A model generated the notes under the pieces. The model did not search any database, was not told the origin of the DNA, and saw nothing but the letters and a program-made list of their open reading frames with translations. Of a DNA stretch of 64,000 nucleotides, positions 41,582 through 52,071 are shown piece after piece. The position numbers and the translations under genes were made by a program. Within the stretch, counting starts at the first letter, position 1. The number at the start of each line of letters is the position of its first letter. The DNA comes from Burkholderia ubonensis. Its GTDB lineage: Bacteria > Pseudomonadota > Gammaproteobacteria > Burkholderiales > Burkholderiaceae. The stretch is from positions 248,001 to 312,000 of the forward strand of contig NZ_CADFEB010000007.1 of assembly GCF_902833085.1 (NCBI RefSeq), written 5' to 3'.

Positions 41582-42646
41582 ATGAGCTTGTTCGATACGA
41601 TCAACTCGGGCGGAGCCCAGCTTCTCGGCGTCGCATGGCCGACCGTGTGGGCGGTGGTGCGCATCCTCGTCGTCTCCGTCGTGATCCTGCTGTGCGTCGC
41701 GTACCTGATTCTGTGGGAACGCAAGCTGATCGGCTGGATTCACGTGCGTCTCGGCCCGAACCGCGTCGGCCCCGCCGGCCTGCTGCAGCCGATCGCCGAC
41801 GTGCTGAAGCTGCTGCTCAAGGAAGTGATCCAGCCGACGGCGGCAAGCCGCTGGCTGTACCTGATTGCACCGGTCATGACCGTGGTGCCGGCGTTCGCGG
41901 TGTGGGCGGTGATTCCGTTCCAGGCCGAAGCCGTGCTCGCGAACGTCAACGCGGGCCTGCTGTACGCGATGGCGATCTCGTCGATCGGCGTGTACGCGGT
42001 GATCCTCGCCGGCTGGGCGTCGAACTCGAAGTACGCGTTCCTCGGCGCAATGCGCGCGGCCGCGCAGATGGTCTCGTACGAAATCTCGATGGGCTTCGCG
42101 CTGGTGCTCGTGCTGATGACCGCCGGCAGCCTGAACCTGTCGGAAATCGTCGGCTCGCAGCAGCACGGCTTCTTCGCAGGCCACGGCGTCAACTTCCTGT
42201 CGTGGAACTGGCTGCCGCTGCTGCCCGCGTTCGTCGTCTATTTCATCTCGGGCATCGCCGAAACGAACCGTCACCCGTTCGACGTGGTGGAAGGGGAGTC
42301 GGAGATCGTCGCCGGTCACATGATCGATTACTCGGGCATGGCGTTCGCGCTGTTCTTCCTCGCCGAGTACATCAACATGATCGTGATCTCGGCGCTCGCC
42401 GCGACGATGTTCCTCGGCGGCTGGGATGCACCGTTCGAATTCCTGTCGTTCATCCCGGGCATATTCTGGCTGGTGCTGAAAGTCTTCGCGCTGCTGTCGG
42501 TGTTCATCTGGGTCCGTGCGACGTTCCCGCGTTACCGTTACGACCAGATCATGCGTCTGGGCTGGAAGGTGTTCCTGCCGGTGACCGTGATCTGGGTGGT
42601 CGTGGTCGGCTTCTGGATCGTGTCGCCGCTCAACATCTGGAAATAA
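41582..42646 (+). CDS. nuoH: NADH-quinone oxidoreductase subunit H
   Basis: 354 residues, eight-helix membrane subunit at the junction with the peripheral arm. Conserved LILWERKLIGWIHVRLGPNRVGPAGLLQPIADVLKLLLKE and IAETNRHPFDVVEGESEIVAG with its acidic loop. WKVFLPVTVIW marks the last helix. It starts directly after the nuoG stop. Confidence 0.97.
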   Translation: MSLFDTINSGGAQLLGVAWPTVWAVVRILVVSVVILLCVAYLILWERKLIGWIHVRLGPNRVGPAGLLQPIADVLKLLLKEVIQPTAASRWLYLIAPVMTVVPAFAVWAVIPFQAEAVLANVNAGLLYAMAISSIGVYAVILAGWASNSKYAFLGAMRAAAQMVSYEISMGFALVLVLMTAGSLNLSEIVGSQQHGFFAGHGVNFLSWNWLPLLPAFVVYFISGIAETNRHPFDVVEGESEIVAGHMIDYSGMAFALFFLAEYINMIVISALAATMFLGGWDAPFEFLSFIPGIFWLVLKVFALLSVFIWVRATFPRYRYDQIMRLGWKVFLPVTVIWVVVVGFWIVSPLNIWK

Positions 42647-42661
42647 AGGTCGGACGAAATC

Positions 42662-43150
42662 ATGACGGCAATCCAACATTTCTTTAAGACCTTCTTCCTG
42701 ACCGAACTGCTGAAGGGGCTTGCGCTGACCGGGCGTTACGCGTTCCGGCGCAAGTTCACCGTGCAGTTCCCGGAAGAGAAGACGCCGATCTCGCCGCGCT
42801 TCCGCGGGCTGCACGCACTGCGCCGCTACGAGAACGGCGAAGAGCGCTGCATCGCGTGCAAGCTGTGCGAAGCGGTGTGCCCGGCGATGGCGATCACGAT
42901 CGAATCGGAAACGCGCGCGGACAACACGCGCCGCACCACGCGCTACGACATCGACCTGACGAAGTGCATCTTCTGCGGTTTCTGCGAAGAGAGCTGCCCG
43001 GTCGATTCGATCGTCGAGACGCAGATCCTCGAGTATCACGGCGAAAAGCGCGGCGACCTGTATTTCACGAAGGAAATGCTGCTCGCGGTGGGCGATCGCT
43101 ACGAGAAGGACATCGCCGCGGCGAAGGCTGCCGACGCGCCGTATCGTTGA
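42662..43150 (+). CDS. nuoI: NADH-quinone oxidoreductase subunit I
   Basis: 162 residues, TYKY subunit with two [4Fe-4S] clusters N6a and N6b. The paired ferredoxin motifs are CIACKLCEAVCPAMAI and CIFCGFCEESCPVDSI. The N terminus IQHFFKTFFLTELLKGL is an amphipathic anchor helix. A 114-bp gap with two GC-rich hairpins (about 43165-43215) follows before nuoJ. Confidence 0.97.
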   Translation: MTAIQHFFKTFFLTELLKGLALTGRYAFRRKFTVQFPEEKTPISPRFRGLHALRRYENGEERCIACKLCEAVCPAMAITIESETRADNTRRTTRYDIDLTKCIFCGFCEESCPVDSIVETQILEYHGEKRGDLYFTKEMLLAVGDRYEKDIAAAKAADAPYR

Positions 43151-43264
43151 TTGTGTTTGCAGTGCCGGCCCGGCATGTACGGGCCGAGCCGCCGCGACGG
43201 GTGCGGCTCGCGAGAGCGTTCCGCAAGCCGCGCCTGACTATGGCCTAACGATGAACCGGTAATC

Positions 43265-43918
43265 ATGGAATTCACGACCGTACTGTTCTACATCTTCGCG
43301 CTGCTCCTGGTGGTATCAGGGCTGAAGGTGATCACTTCGCGCAACCCGGTGGCGTCTGCGCTTTTCCTTGTGCTGGCGTTCTTCAACGCCGCCGCGATCT
43401 GGATGCTGCTGGAAGCGGAGTTCCTCGCGATCCTGCTGGTGCTGGTCTACGTGGGCGCCGTGATGGTGCTGTTCCTGTTCGTCGTGATGATGCTCGACAT
43501 CAACATCGACTTCCTGCGACGCGACTTCAAGAAGTTCGTGCCGATGGCGACCGTCGTCGGCGCGATCATCGTCGTCGAGACGGCGCTGGTCCTGTGGCAC
43601 GGCTACGGCGCGACCGAAGCGCCGGTGCGCGCGATGGCGCAGGGCGCGATGGCGACCTGGCCGAATACCCGCCTGATCGGCAAGGTCATCTACACCGACT
43701 ACATCTTCGCGTTCGAAATCGCGGGTCTCGTGCTGCTCGTCGCGATCATCGCGGCGGTGGCGCTGACCGAGCGCAAGGGCAAGGACAGCAAGCGCCAGCG
43801 CGTGTCCGACCAGGTCAAGGTGCGTCGCGACGATCGCGTGCGCCTCGTGAAGATGGAAGCGGACAAGCCGCAGCCCGAGACGGCCCAGAGCGAAGCCGGC
43901 ACGAGCGCCAACGGCTAA
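43265..43918 (+). CDS. nuoJ: NADH-quinone oxidoreductase subunit J
   Basis: 217 residues with five transmembrane helices, including the pi-bulge helix region [18 protein letters not shown]. The C-terminal 45 residues form a charged, lysine-rich cytoplasmic tail ([15 protein letters not shown]) typical of beta-proteobacteria. It is 17 bp before nuoK. Confidence 0.96.
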
Positions 43919-43935
43919 GCGGAGGAGAGAAAAAC

Positions 43936-44241
43936 ATGTTGACCCTTGCTCACTACCTCGTGCTCGGCGCGATCCTGTTTGCGATCGCGATCGTCGGGAT
44001 TTTCCTGAACCGCCGCAACATCATCATCATCCTGATGGCGATCGAGCTGATGCTGCTCGCGGTGAACACCAACTTCGTCGCGTTCTCGCATTACCTTGGC
44101 GACGTGCACGGCCAGATCTTCGTGTTCTTCGTGCTGACGGTCGCCGCTGCGGAAGCCGCGATCGGCCTCGCGATTCTGGTGACCCTGTTCCGTAAGCTCG
44201 ACACGATCAATGTCGAGGATCTCGATCAGCTCAAAGGTTAA
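43936..44241 (+). CDS. nuoK: NADH-quinone oxidoreductase subunit K
   Basis: 101 residues, three helices. The membrane Glu residues of the proton-transfer path are in [15 protein letters not shown] and [23 protein letters not shown] precedes the ATG. Confidence 0.97.
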
Positions 44242-44258
44242 TTTCAGGCAACGCTGTT

Positions 44259-46313
<2,055 letters not shown>

Positions 46314-46328
46314 GGCGGGGGACGACTA

Positions 46329-47819
46329 ATGCACTCTTTTCCGATTCTCAGTACCGCGATCTGGTTGCCGATCGTATTCGGCCTCCTCGTGCTCGCGGTG
46401 GGTAACGACAAAAATCCGGGGCCGGCCCGCTGGGTCGCGCTGATCGGCTCGCTGCTCGGCCTCGCGGTGACGGTGCCGCTGATCACCGATTTCGATTCGA
46501 GCACGGCCGCGCTGCAGTTCGTCGAGCAATCGCCCTGGATCGAGCGCTTCAACATTACGTATCACCTCGGCGTCGACGGCATCTCGATGTGGTTCGTCGT
46601 GCTGACCGCGCTGATCACCGTGATTGTCGTGATCGCGGGCTGGGAAGTGATCACCGAGCACGTGTCGCAGTACCTGGCGGCATTCCTGATCCTGTCGGGG
46701 ATCATGGTCGGCGTGTTCTCGGCGGCCGACGGCCTGCTGTTCTACGTGTTCTTCGAGGCGACGCTGATCCCGATGTACATCATCATCGGGGTGTGGGGCG
46801 GCCCGAACCGCGTGTACGCGGCGTTCAAGTTCTTCCTGTACACGCTGGCCGGCTCGCTGCTGATGCTGGTCGCGCTGATCTACCTGTACACGGAAACGCA
46901 CTCGTTCGACCTGGCGACGTGGCAGAACGCGAAGATCGCGATGACGCCGCAGATCATGCTGTTCATCGCATTCTTCCTCGCGTTCGCGGTGAAGGTGCCG
47001 ATGTGGCCGGTGCACACCTGGCTGCCGGACGCGCACGTGGAAGCGCCGACGGGCGGCTCGGTCGTGCTGGCGGCGATCATGCTGAAGCTCGGCGCGTACG
47101 GTTTCCTGCGCTTCTCGCTGCCGATCACGCCTGACGCGAGCCACTTCCTGGCGCCCGTCGTGATCACGCTGTCGCTGATCGCGGTGATCTACATCGGCCT
47201 CGTCGCGATGGTGCAGGCCGACATGAAGAAGCTGGTCGCGTATTCGTCGATCGCGCACATGGGCTTCGTCACGCTCGGCTTCTTCATCTTCAACCAGCTC
47301 GGCGTCGAAGGCGCGATCGTGCAGATGATCTCGCACGGCTTCGTGTCCGGCGCGATGTTCCTGTGCATCGGCGTGCTGTACGACCGCGTGCACTCGCGCG
47401 AGATCGCCGCCTACGGCGGCGTGGTGAACGTGATGCCGAAGTTCGCGGCGTTCGCGATGCTGTTCTCGATGGCCAACTGCGGCCTGCCGGGCACGTCGGG
47501 TTTCGTCGGCGAGTTCATGGTGATTCTCGCCGCGGTCCAGTACAACTTCTGGATCGCGTTCGGCGCGGCATTCACGCTGATCCTCGGCGCGGCCTACACG
47601 CTGTGGATGTACAAGCGCGTATACTTCGGCGCGGTCGCGAACGACCACGTCGCGAAGCTGACGGACATCAACCGCCGCGAGTTCGTGATGCTGGCCGTGC
47701 TTGCCGCGTTCACGATGCTGATGGGCCTGTATCCGAAGCCCTTCACCGACGTGATGCACGTTTCCGTGGAAAACCTCCTCTCCCACGTCGCGCAGTCGAA
47801 GCTGCCGCTGGCCCAGTAA
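46329..47819 (+). CDS. nuoM: NADH-quinone oxidoreductase subunit M
   Basis: 496 residues, antiporter-like subunit with 14 helices. LLFYVFFEATLIPMYIIIGVWGG has the essential Glu, FAVKVPMWPVHTWLPDAHVEAPTGGSV the Lys/His pair, and MANCGLPGTSGFVGEF is typical. It is 15 bp after nuoL and 24 bp before nuoN. Confidence 0.97.
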   Translation: MHSFPILSTAIWLPIVFGLLVLAVGNDKNPGPARWVALIGSLLGLAVTVPLITDFDSSTAALQFVEQSPWIERFNITYHLGVDGISMWFVVLTALITVIVVIAGWEVITEHVSQYLAAFLILSGIMVGVFSAADGLLFYVFFEATLIPMYIIIGVWGGPNRVYAAFKFFLYTLAGSLLMLVALIYLYTETHSFDLATWQNAKIAMTPQIMLFIAFFLAFAVKVPMWPVHTWLPDAHVEAPTGGSVVLAAIMLKLGAYGFLRFSLPITPDASHFLAPVVITLSLIAVIYIGLVAMVQADMKKLVAYSSIAHMGFVTLGFFIFNQLGVEGAIVQMISHGFVSGAMFLCIGVLYDRVHSREIAAYGGVVNVMPKFAAFAMLFSMANCGLPGTSGFVGEFMVILAAVQYNFWIAFGAAFTLILGAAYTLWMYKRVYFGAVANDHVAKLTDINRREFVMLAVLAAFTMLMGLYPKPFTDVMHVSVENLLSHVAQSKLPLAQ

Positions 47820-47843
47820 TCGCGAGCGGAGGAAATCAAGATC

Positions 47844-49313
47844 ATGCAAAACGCTCCTATGAATGTCCTGTTGCCTGACGCGCTGGTGATGGCCGCCATC
47901 GTCGTCGCCTGGCTGAACGACACCTTTACCGGCGCGGCCGGCCGCCGCCTGACCTATCTGATCGCGGTGGTGTCGTCGGTGGTCGCCGGCGTGTGGTTCG
48001 CGGTGCAGGCGCTCGACCCGCAGCAGTACTACTTCTTCTCGCGGATGGTCGTCGTCGACTCGTTCGCGAGCATGATGAAGGCCGTCGTGTCGATCGGCTT
48101 CGCGGTCACGCTCGTCTATTCGCGCAAGTACCTCGAAGACCGCGACATGTTCCGCGGCGACGTGTTCCTGCTCGGCATGTTCTCGCTGTTCGGCCAGCTG
48201 GTCATGGTGTCGGGCAACAACTTCCTGACGCTGTACCTCGGCCTCGAACTGATGTCGCTGTCGCTTTACGCGGTCATCGCGCTGCGTCGCGACGCAGCGC
48301 AGTCGAGCGAAGCCGCGATGAAATACTACGTGCTGGGCGCGCTCGCGTCGGGCTTCGTGCTGTACGGCATCTCGATGCTCTACGGCGCGACCGGCTCGCT
48401 CGATCTGGCCGAGGTGTACAAGGCGGTCGGCGGCAACACCGACACTGCCGTGCTGATGTTCGGCGTGATCTTCATCGTCGCCGGCATCGCGTTCAAGCTC
48501 GGCGCCGTGCCGTTCCACATGTGGGTGCCGGACGTCTACCAGGGCGCACCGACCGCGATGACGCTGTTCGTCGGCGGCGGCCCGAAGGTTGCCGCGTTCG
48601 CGTGGGGTCTGCGCTTCCTGGTGATGGGCCTGCTGCCGCTCGCGCAGAACTGGCAGATGGCGCTCGTGATCCTTGCCGCGCTGTCGCTGATCATCGGCAA
48701 CATCACCGGTATCGTCCAGCGCAACATCAAGCGGATGCTCGCGTACTCGGCGATCTCGAACATGGGCTTCGTGCTGCTCGGCCTGCTCGCGGGCATCGTG
48801 AAGGGCGACGCGACGGCGCCGGCGAGCGCGTACAGCTCGGCGATGTTCTACGCGATCGTCTACCTGATCACGACGCTCGGCTCGTTCGGCGTGGTGATGC
48901 TGCTCGCGCGCCGCGATTTCGAGGCGGAAACGATCGACGACTTCAAGGGCCTCAACAAGCGCAGCCCGGTGTTCGCGTTCGTGATGATGGTGATGATGTT
49001 CTCGCTCGCCGGCATCCCGCCGACCGTCGGCTTCTACGCGAAGCTCGCGGTGCTCGAGGCGACGGTCAACGCCGGCCTCACGTGGCTCGCCGTGCTGGCC
49101 GTGGTCACGTCGCTGTTCGGCGCGTTCTACTACCTGCGCATCGTCAAGCTGATCTACTTCGATGCGCCGCAAGACTCGACCCCGATCACCGGCGATTTCT
49201 GCAAGCGCACGATCCTGGTGCTGAACGGCGTCGCGGTCGTCGTGCTCGGCCTGATCCCGAGCCCGCTGCTGACGGCCTGCCTGCAGGCGATTCGTCACAC
49301 GCTGCCGCTGTAA
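47844..49313 (+). CDS. nuoN: NADH-quinone oxidoreductase subunit N
   Basis: 489 residues, third antiporter-like subunit. FLTLYLGLELMSLSLYAVIAL carries the conserved Glu, GIAFKLGAVPFHMWVPDVYQGAPTAMTLFV the Lys and the last conserved loop is FSLAGIPPTVGFYAKLAV. Its stop overlaps the start of the DUF2818 gene by one base (TAATG). Confidence 0.97.
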   Translation: MQNAPMNVLLPDALVMAAIVVAWLNDTFTGAAGRRLTYLIAVVSSVVAGVWFAVQALDPQQYYFFSRMVVVDSFASMMKAVVSIGFAVTLVYSRKYLEDRDMFRGDVFLLGMFSLFGQLVMVSGNNFLTLYLGLELMSLSLYAVIALRRDAAQSSEAAMKYYVLGALASGFVLYGISMLYGATGSLDLAEVYKAVGGNTDTAVLMFGVIFIVAGIAFKLGAVPFHMWVPDVYQGAPTAMTLFVGGGPKVAAFAWGLRFLVMGLLPLAQNWQMALVILAALSLIIGNITGIVQRNIKRMLAYSAISNMGFVLLGLLAGIVKGDATAPASAYSSAMFYAIVYLITTLGSFGVVMLLARRDFEAETIDDFKGLNKRSPVFAFVMMVMMFSLAGIPPTVGFYAKLAVLEATVNAGLTWLAVLAVVTSLFGAFYYLRIVKLIYFDAPQDSTPITGDFCKRTILVLNGVAVVVLGLIPSPLLTACLQAIRHTLPL

Positions 49314-49609
49314 TGTCGGCAGCCGGCTGGTTTATCGTGCTGTTGGCGCTCGCGGGCGCCAACCTGCCGTTCCTGAACCAACGTCTCTTCGCCGTCGTGC
49401 CGCTCGGCGCGGCGAAGAAGAGCGCGTGGGTGCGGATCGGCGAGCTGATCGCGCTGTACTTCGTGGTCGGCGCGCTCGGCTTCTGGCTCGAATCGCGCGC
49501 CGGCAACCGTTTCGAACAAGGCTGGCAGTTTTACGCGATCACGTTCAGTCTCTTCGTCGTGTTCGCGTTTCCCGGCTTCACGTTCCAGTATCTCGTCAAA
49601 CGACGCTGA
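49313..49609 (+). CDS. DUF2818 family small membrane protein, end of the nuo operon
   Basis: 98 residues with three predicted transmembrane helices (WFIVLLALAGANLPFLNQRLF, IGELIALYFVVGALGFWLES, FYAITFSLFVVFAFPGFTFQYLV). It overlaps the nuoN stop by one base and so is translated with the complex I genes. DUF2818 members are known mainly downstream of nuoN in beta-proteobacteria. An assembly or accessory role in complex I is inferred from this position only. Confidence 0.85.
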   Translation: MSAAGWFIVLLALAGANLPFLNQRLFAVVPLGAAKKSAWVRIGELIALYFVVGALGFWLESRAGNRFEQGWQFYAITFSLFVVFAFPGFTFQYLVKRR

Positions 49610-49660
49610 CGGCCCAGGGTCCGTTCCCCACGGCCGTCGCGCTCAACCCCGGAGCCGCCG

Positions 49661-50251
49661 ATGGCCGAATTGCCCAATCACGACGCCGCCCTGACCGAAA
49701 CCTGCCTCGAAAGCGAGGCGATTTTCGACGGCGCGTTCCTCAAGCTCAAGCGTGACACCGTGCGCCTGCCCGACGGCAAGCATGCGACGCGCGAATACGT
49801 CCAGCATCCGGGCGCGGTGATGGTGATTCCGCTGTTCGACGACGGTCGCGTGCTGATGGAAAGCCAGTATCGCTACCCGATCGGCAAGGTGATGGCCGAG
49901 TTTCCGGCCGGCAAGCTCGACCCGAACGAAGGGGCGCTTGCCTGCGCGGTGCGCGAACTGCGCGAGGAAACCGGCTATACCGCGCGTGAATACGTGTTCC
50001 TGACGCGTATCCATCCGATCATTTCCTATTCGACCGAGTTCATCGACCTGTACCTCGCGCGCGGCCTGACGGCCGGCGAGCGCAAGCTCGACGACGGCGA
50101 ATTCCTCGAGACCTTCACCGCGACGCTGCCCGACCTGCTCGAATGGGTGCGGACCGGCCAGATCACCGACGTGAAGACGATCATCGGCACGATGTGGCTC
50201 GACAAGGCGCTGTCCGGCACGTGGCCGCTCGGCCCTGTGCTGGCGCCCTGA
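49661..50251 (+). CDS. Nudix hydrolase, ADP-ribose pyrophosphatase-like
   Basis: 196 residues. The Nudix box is complete: G-K-L-D-P-N-E-GALACAVRELREETGY (Gx5Ex7REUxEExGU). The upstream strand GAVMVIPLFDDGRVLMESQYRYPIGKVMAEFPAGK and a downstream IHPIISYSTEFIDLYLARGL fit the ADP-ribose/NADH pyrophosphatase subgroup. It probably hydrolyses nucleoside diphosphate sugars to limit ADP-ribose. It may be read with the nuo operon 51 bp upstream, since no terminator is visible. Confidence 0.92.
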   Translation: MAELPNHDAALTETCLESEAIFDGAFLKLKRDTVRLPDGKHATREYVQHPGAVMVIPLFDDGRVLMESQYRYPIGKVMAEFPAGKLDPNEGALACAVRELREETGYTAREYVFLTRIHPIISYSTEFIDLYLARGLTAGERKLDDGEFLETFTATLPDLLEWVRTGQITDVKTIIGTMWLDKALSGTWPLGPVLAP

Positions 50252-50303
50252 CGGCGGCGTCAGCGGTGCGACAGGCGCCGCGCTACAATTCAATGACATC
50301 GGG

Positions 50304-50321
50304 CGCCCGCAGCAGCGGGCG
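50304..50321 (+). terminator. Possible terminator after the Nudix gene
   Basis: CGCCCGC-AGCA-GCGGGCG, 7-bp perfect stem, followed by TCGGTTTAG, a poor U-tract. Weak evidence. Confidence 0.35.
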
Positions 50322-50338
50322 TCGGTTTAGCACGACCG

Positions 50339-50366
50339 TTCACAAAAATTCTTTTTGCGCTACACT
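50339..50366 (+). promoter_or_regulatory. Promoter for the DUF1178 gene
   Basis: TTCACA (50339-50344), 16-bp T-rich spacer, TACACT (50361-50366); start codon 22 nt downstream, so the leader is very short. Confidence 0.55.
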
Positions 50367-50387
50367 CGTCAAACGCCCTGATTCAGC

Positions 50388-50810
50388 ATGAAGGTCCTCG
50401 ATTTACAGTGCCCGCATGGTCATCGGTTCGAAGGCTGGTTCGCTTCCGCCGATGAATTCGAAGCGCAGTTGTCTCGCAAGCTGGTCGAATGTCCGGTATG
50501 CGGGGCGACCGAGGTCAGCCGCATGCCGTCCGCGCCGCGCCTGAACCTGTCCGGCGCGACGCAGGCGAAGCCGGCCGATCCGCGCGCGTTGCAGGCGCAG
50601 GTGATGCGCGCATTGCGCGAGGTGCTGGAGAAGACCGAGAACGTGGGCGAGCGCTTCGCCGAGGAAGCGCGGCGCATCCATTACAACGAAGCGCCGGTGC
50701 GCAGCATTCGGGGCGTCACGACGCCCGAGGACGCGCAAGCCTTGGTCGAAGAAGGCATCGACGTGATGCCGCTGCCGATTCCCGGCGCGTTGAAGGAAAC
50801 GCTGCAATAA
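50388..50810 (+). CDS. DUF1178 family protein with N-terminal Cys motifs
   Basis: 140 residues. The N-terminal third, MKVLDLQCPHGHRFEGWFASADEFEAQLSRKLVECPVCG, carries a Cys-His and a CPVC motif that look like a zinc ribbon. The middle is helical and the C-terminal end reads IRGVTTPEDAQALVEEGIDVMPLP. Function unknown; the family is common in alpha- and beta-proteobacteria. Upstream of the acyl-CoA dehydrogenase genes by 54 bp and probably co-transcribed. Confidence 0.85.
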   Translation: MKVLDLQCPHGHRFEGWFASADEFEAQLSRKLVECPVCGATEVSRMPSAPRLNLSGATQAKPADPRALQAQVMRALREVLEKTENVGERFAEEARRIHYNEAPVRSIRGVTTPEDAQALVEEGIDVMPLPIPGALKETLQ

Positions 50811-50824
50811 CGTGCGCGGCGTGT

Positions 50825-50853
50825 CCTCGCGGGGCCGATCGGCCGCGGCGAGG
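50825..50853 (+). promoter_or_regulatory. Hairpin covering the ribosome-binding site of the first acyl-CoA dehydrogenase gene
   Basis: CCTCGC / GCGAGG enclosing the palindrome GGCCGATCGGCC. The right arm includes part of the GAGGAG Shine-Dalgarno, so the structure could hide the start region (ATG 50865). The function is untested. Confidence 0.3.
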
Positions 50854-50864
50854 AGACTTTTCGC

Positions 50865-52061
50865 ATGGATCTGGATTATTCCCCCGCCGACGACGCGTTC
50901 CGCGCCGACATTCGCGCCTGGCTCGAGGCGAACCTGCCTCACGCGCTGCGCGCCAAGGTTCTCGATCACAAACGACTCAATCGCGAAGACTACGCGAGCT
51001 GGCACCGGATTCTCGGCCAGCGCGGCTGGTCGGCGCCGGCCTGGCCGACCGAATACGGCGGGCCGGGCTGGAACGCGACCCAGCGGCACATCTGGGACGA
51101 CGAATGCGCGCGGATCGGCGCGCCGACCGTGCTGCCGTTCGGCGTGTCGATGGTGGCCCCGGTGCTGATGAAATACGGCAGCGATGCGCAGAAACGCCGC
51201 TATCTGCCCCGCATCCTGGACGGCTCGGACTGGTGGTGCCAGGGCTATTCGGAGCCGGGCTCCGGCTCGGATCTCGCGTCGCTGCGCACGCGCGCGGAGC
51301 GCCAGGGCGACCATTACGTCGTCAACGGACAGAAGACCTGGACGACGCTCGGCCAGCACGCCGACATGATGTTCTGCCTCGTGCGCACCGATCCGGCCGC
51401 AAAGAAGCAGGAAGGCATCTCGTTCCTGCTGATCGACATGAAGACGCCCGGCATTACCGTGCGGCCGATCATCACGCTCGACGAGGATCACGAAGTCAAC
51501 GAGGTGTTCTTCGAGGACGTCAAGGTGCCGGTCGAGAACCTCGTCGGCGACGAGAACCGCGGCTGGACCTACGCGAAATACCTGCTCGGCCACGAACGGA
51601 CGGGCATCGCGCGCGTCGGCAACTCGAAACGGGAGCTCGCGTTCCTGAAACGGATCGCGCTGAACCAGCGGAAGAACGGCAAGCCGCTGCTCGCCGATCC
51701 GGTGTTCGCCGCGAAGGTCGCGTCGCTCGAAGTCGAGCTGATGGCGCTCGAGGTGACGGTGCTGCGCGTCGTCAGCCGCGAGACGAGCGGCAAGGGGCCG
51801 GGTCCGGAAGCGTCGATGCTGAAGATCAAGGGCACCGAGGTGCAGCAGGCGCTCACCGAGCTGATGTTCGACGCGATCGGCCCGCAGGCGGCGCCGTTCG
51901 ACGCGCCGTTCCTCGAAGGCGAGCGCGCGCGCAGCGTGGCGGGCGACGACGATGCCGCGCCGCTCGCCGCGTACTACTTCAACTTCCGCAAGACGTCGAT
52001 CTACGGCGGCTCGAACGAAATTCAGAAGAACATCATCGCGCAGATGATTCTCGGACTGTGA
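50865..52061 (+). CDS. Acyl-CoA dehydrogenase family protein (first of pair)
   Basis: 398 residues, FAD flavoprotein. N-terminal helical domain to residue about 120; the flavin signature region QGYSEPGSGSDLASLRTRA and TWTTLGQHADMMFCLVRTD; the C-terminal helical domain ends KTSIYGGSNEIQKNIIAQMILGL. Family enzymes desaturate acyl-CoA to 2-enoyl-CoA. It is one of two adjacent paralogues that resemble the large/small subunit pairs such as PimC/PimD; the substrate chain is unknown. The second dehydrogenase gene starts 10 bp later. Confidence 0.9.
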   Translation: MDLDYSPADDAFRADIRAWLEANLPHALRAKVLDHKRLNREDYASWHRILGQRGWSAPAWPTEYGGPGWNATQRHIWDDECARIGAPTVLPFGVSMVAPVLMKYGSDAQKRRYLPRILDGSDWWCQGYSEPGSGSDLASLRTRAERQGDHYVVNGQKTWTTLGQHADMMFCLVRTDPAAKKQEGISFLLIDMKTPGITVRPIITLDEDHEVNEVFFEDVKVPVENLVGDENRGWTYAKYLLGHERTGIARVGNSKRELAFLKRIALNQRKNGKPLLADPVFAAKVASLEVELMALEVTVLRVVSRETSGKGPGPEASMLKIKGTEVQQALTELMFDAIGPQAAPFDAPFLEGERARSVAGDDDAAPLAAYYFNFRKTSIYGGSNEIQKNIIAQMILGL

Positions 52062-52071
52062 GGAGCGGCAC

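Noticed and set aside
39068..43039. A 1323-codon minus-strand frame opposite nuoG-nuoI
   Set aside because: Arises from codon bias of the nuo genes; composition is Arg/His/Asp-rich without any domain.
46326..49298. A 990-codon minus-strand frame opposite nuoM-nuoN
   Set aside because: Same artefact of high GC third positions; no start site or domain.
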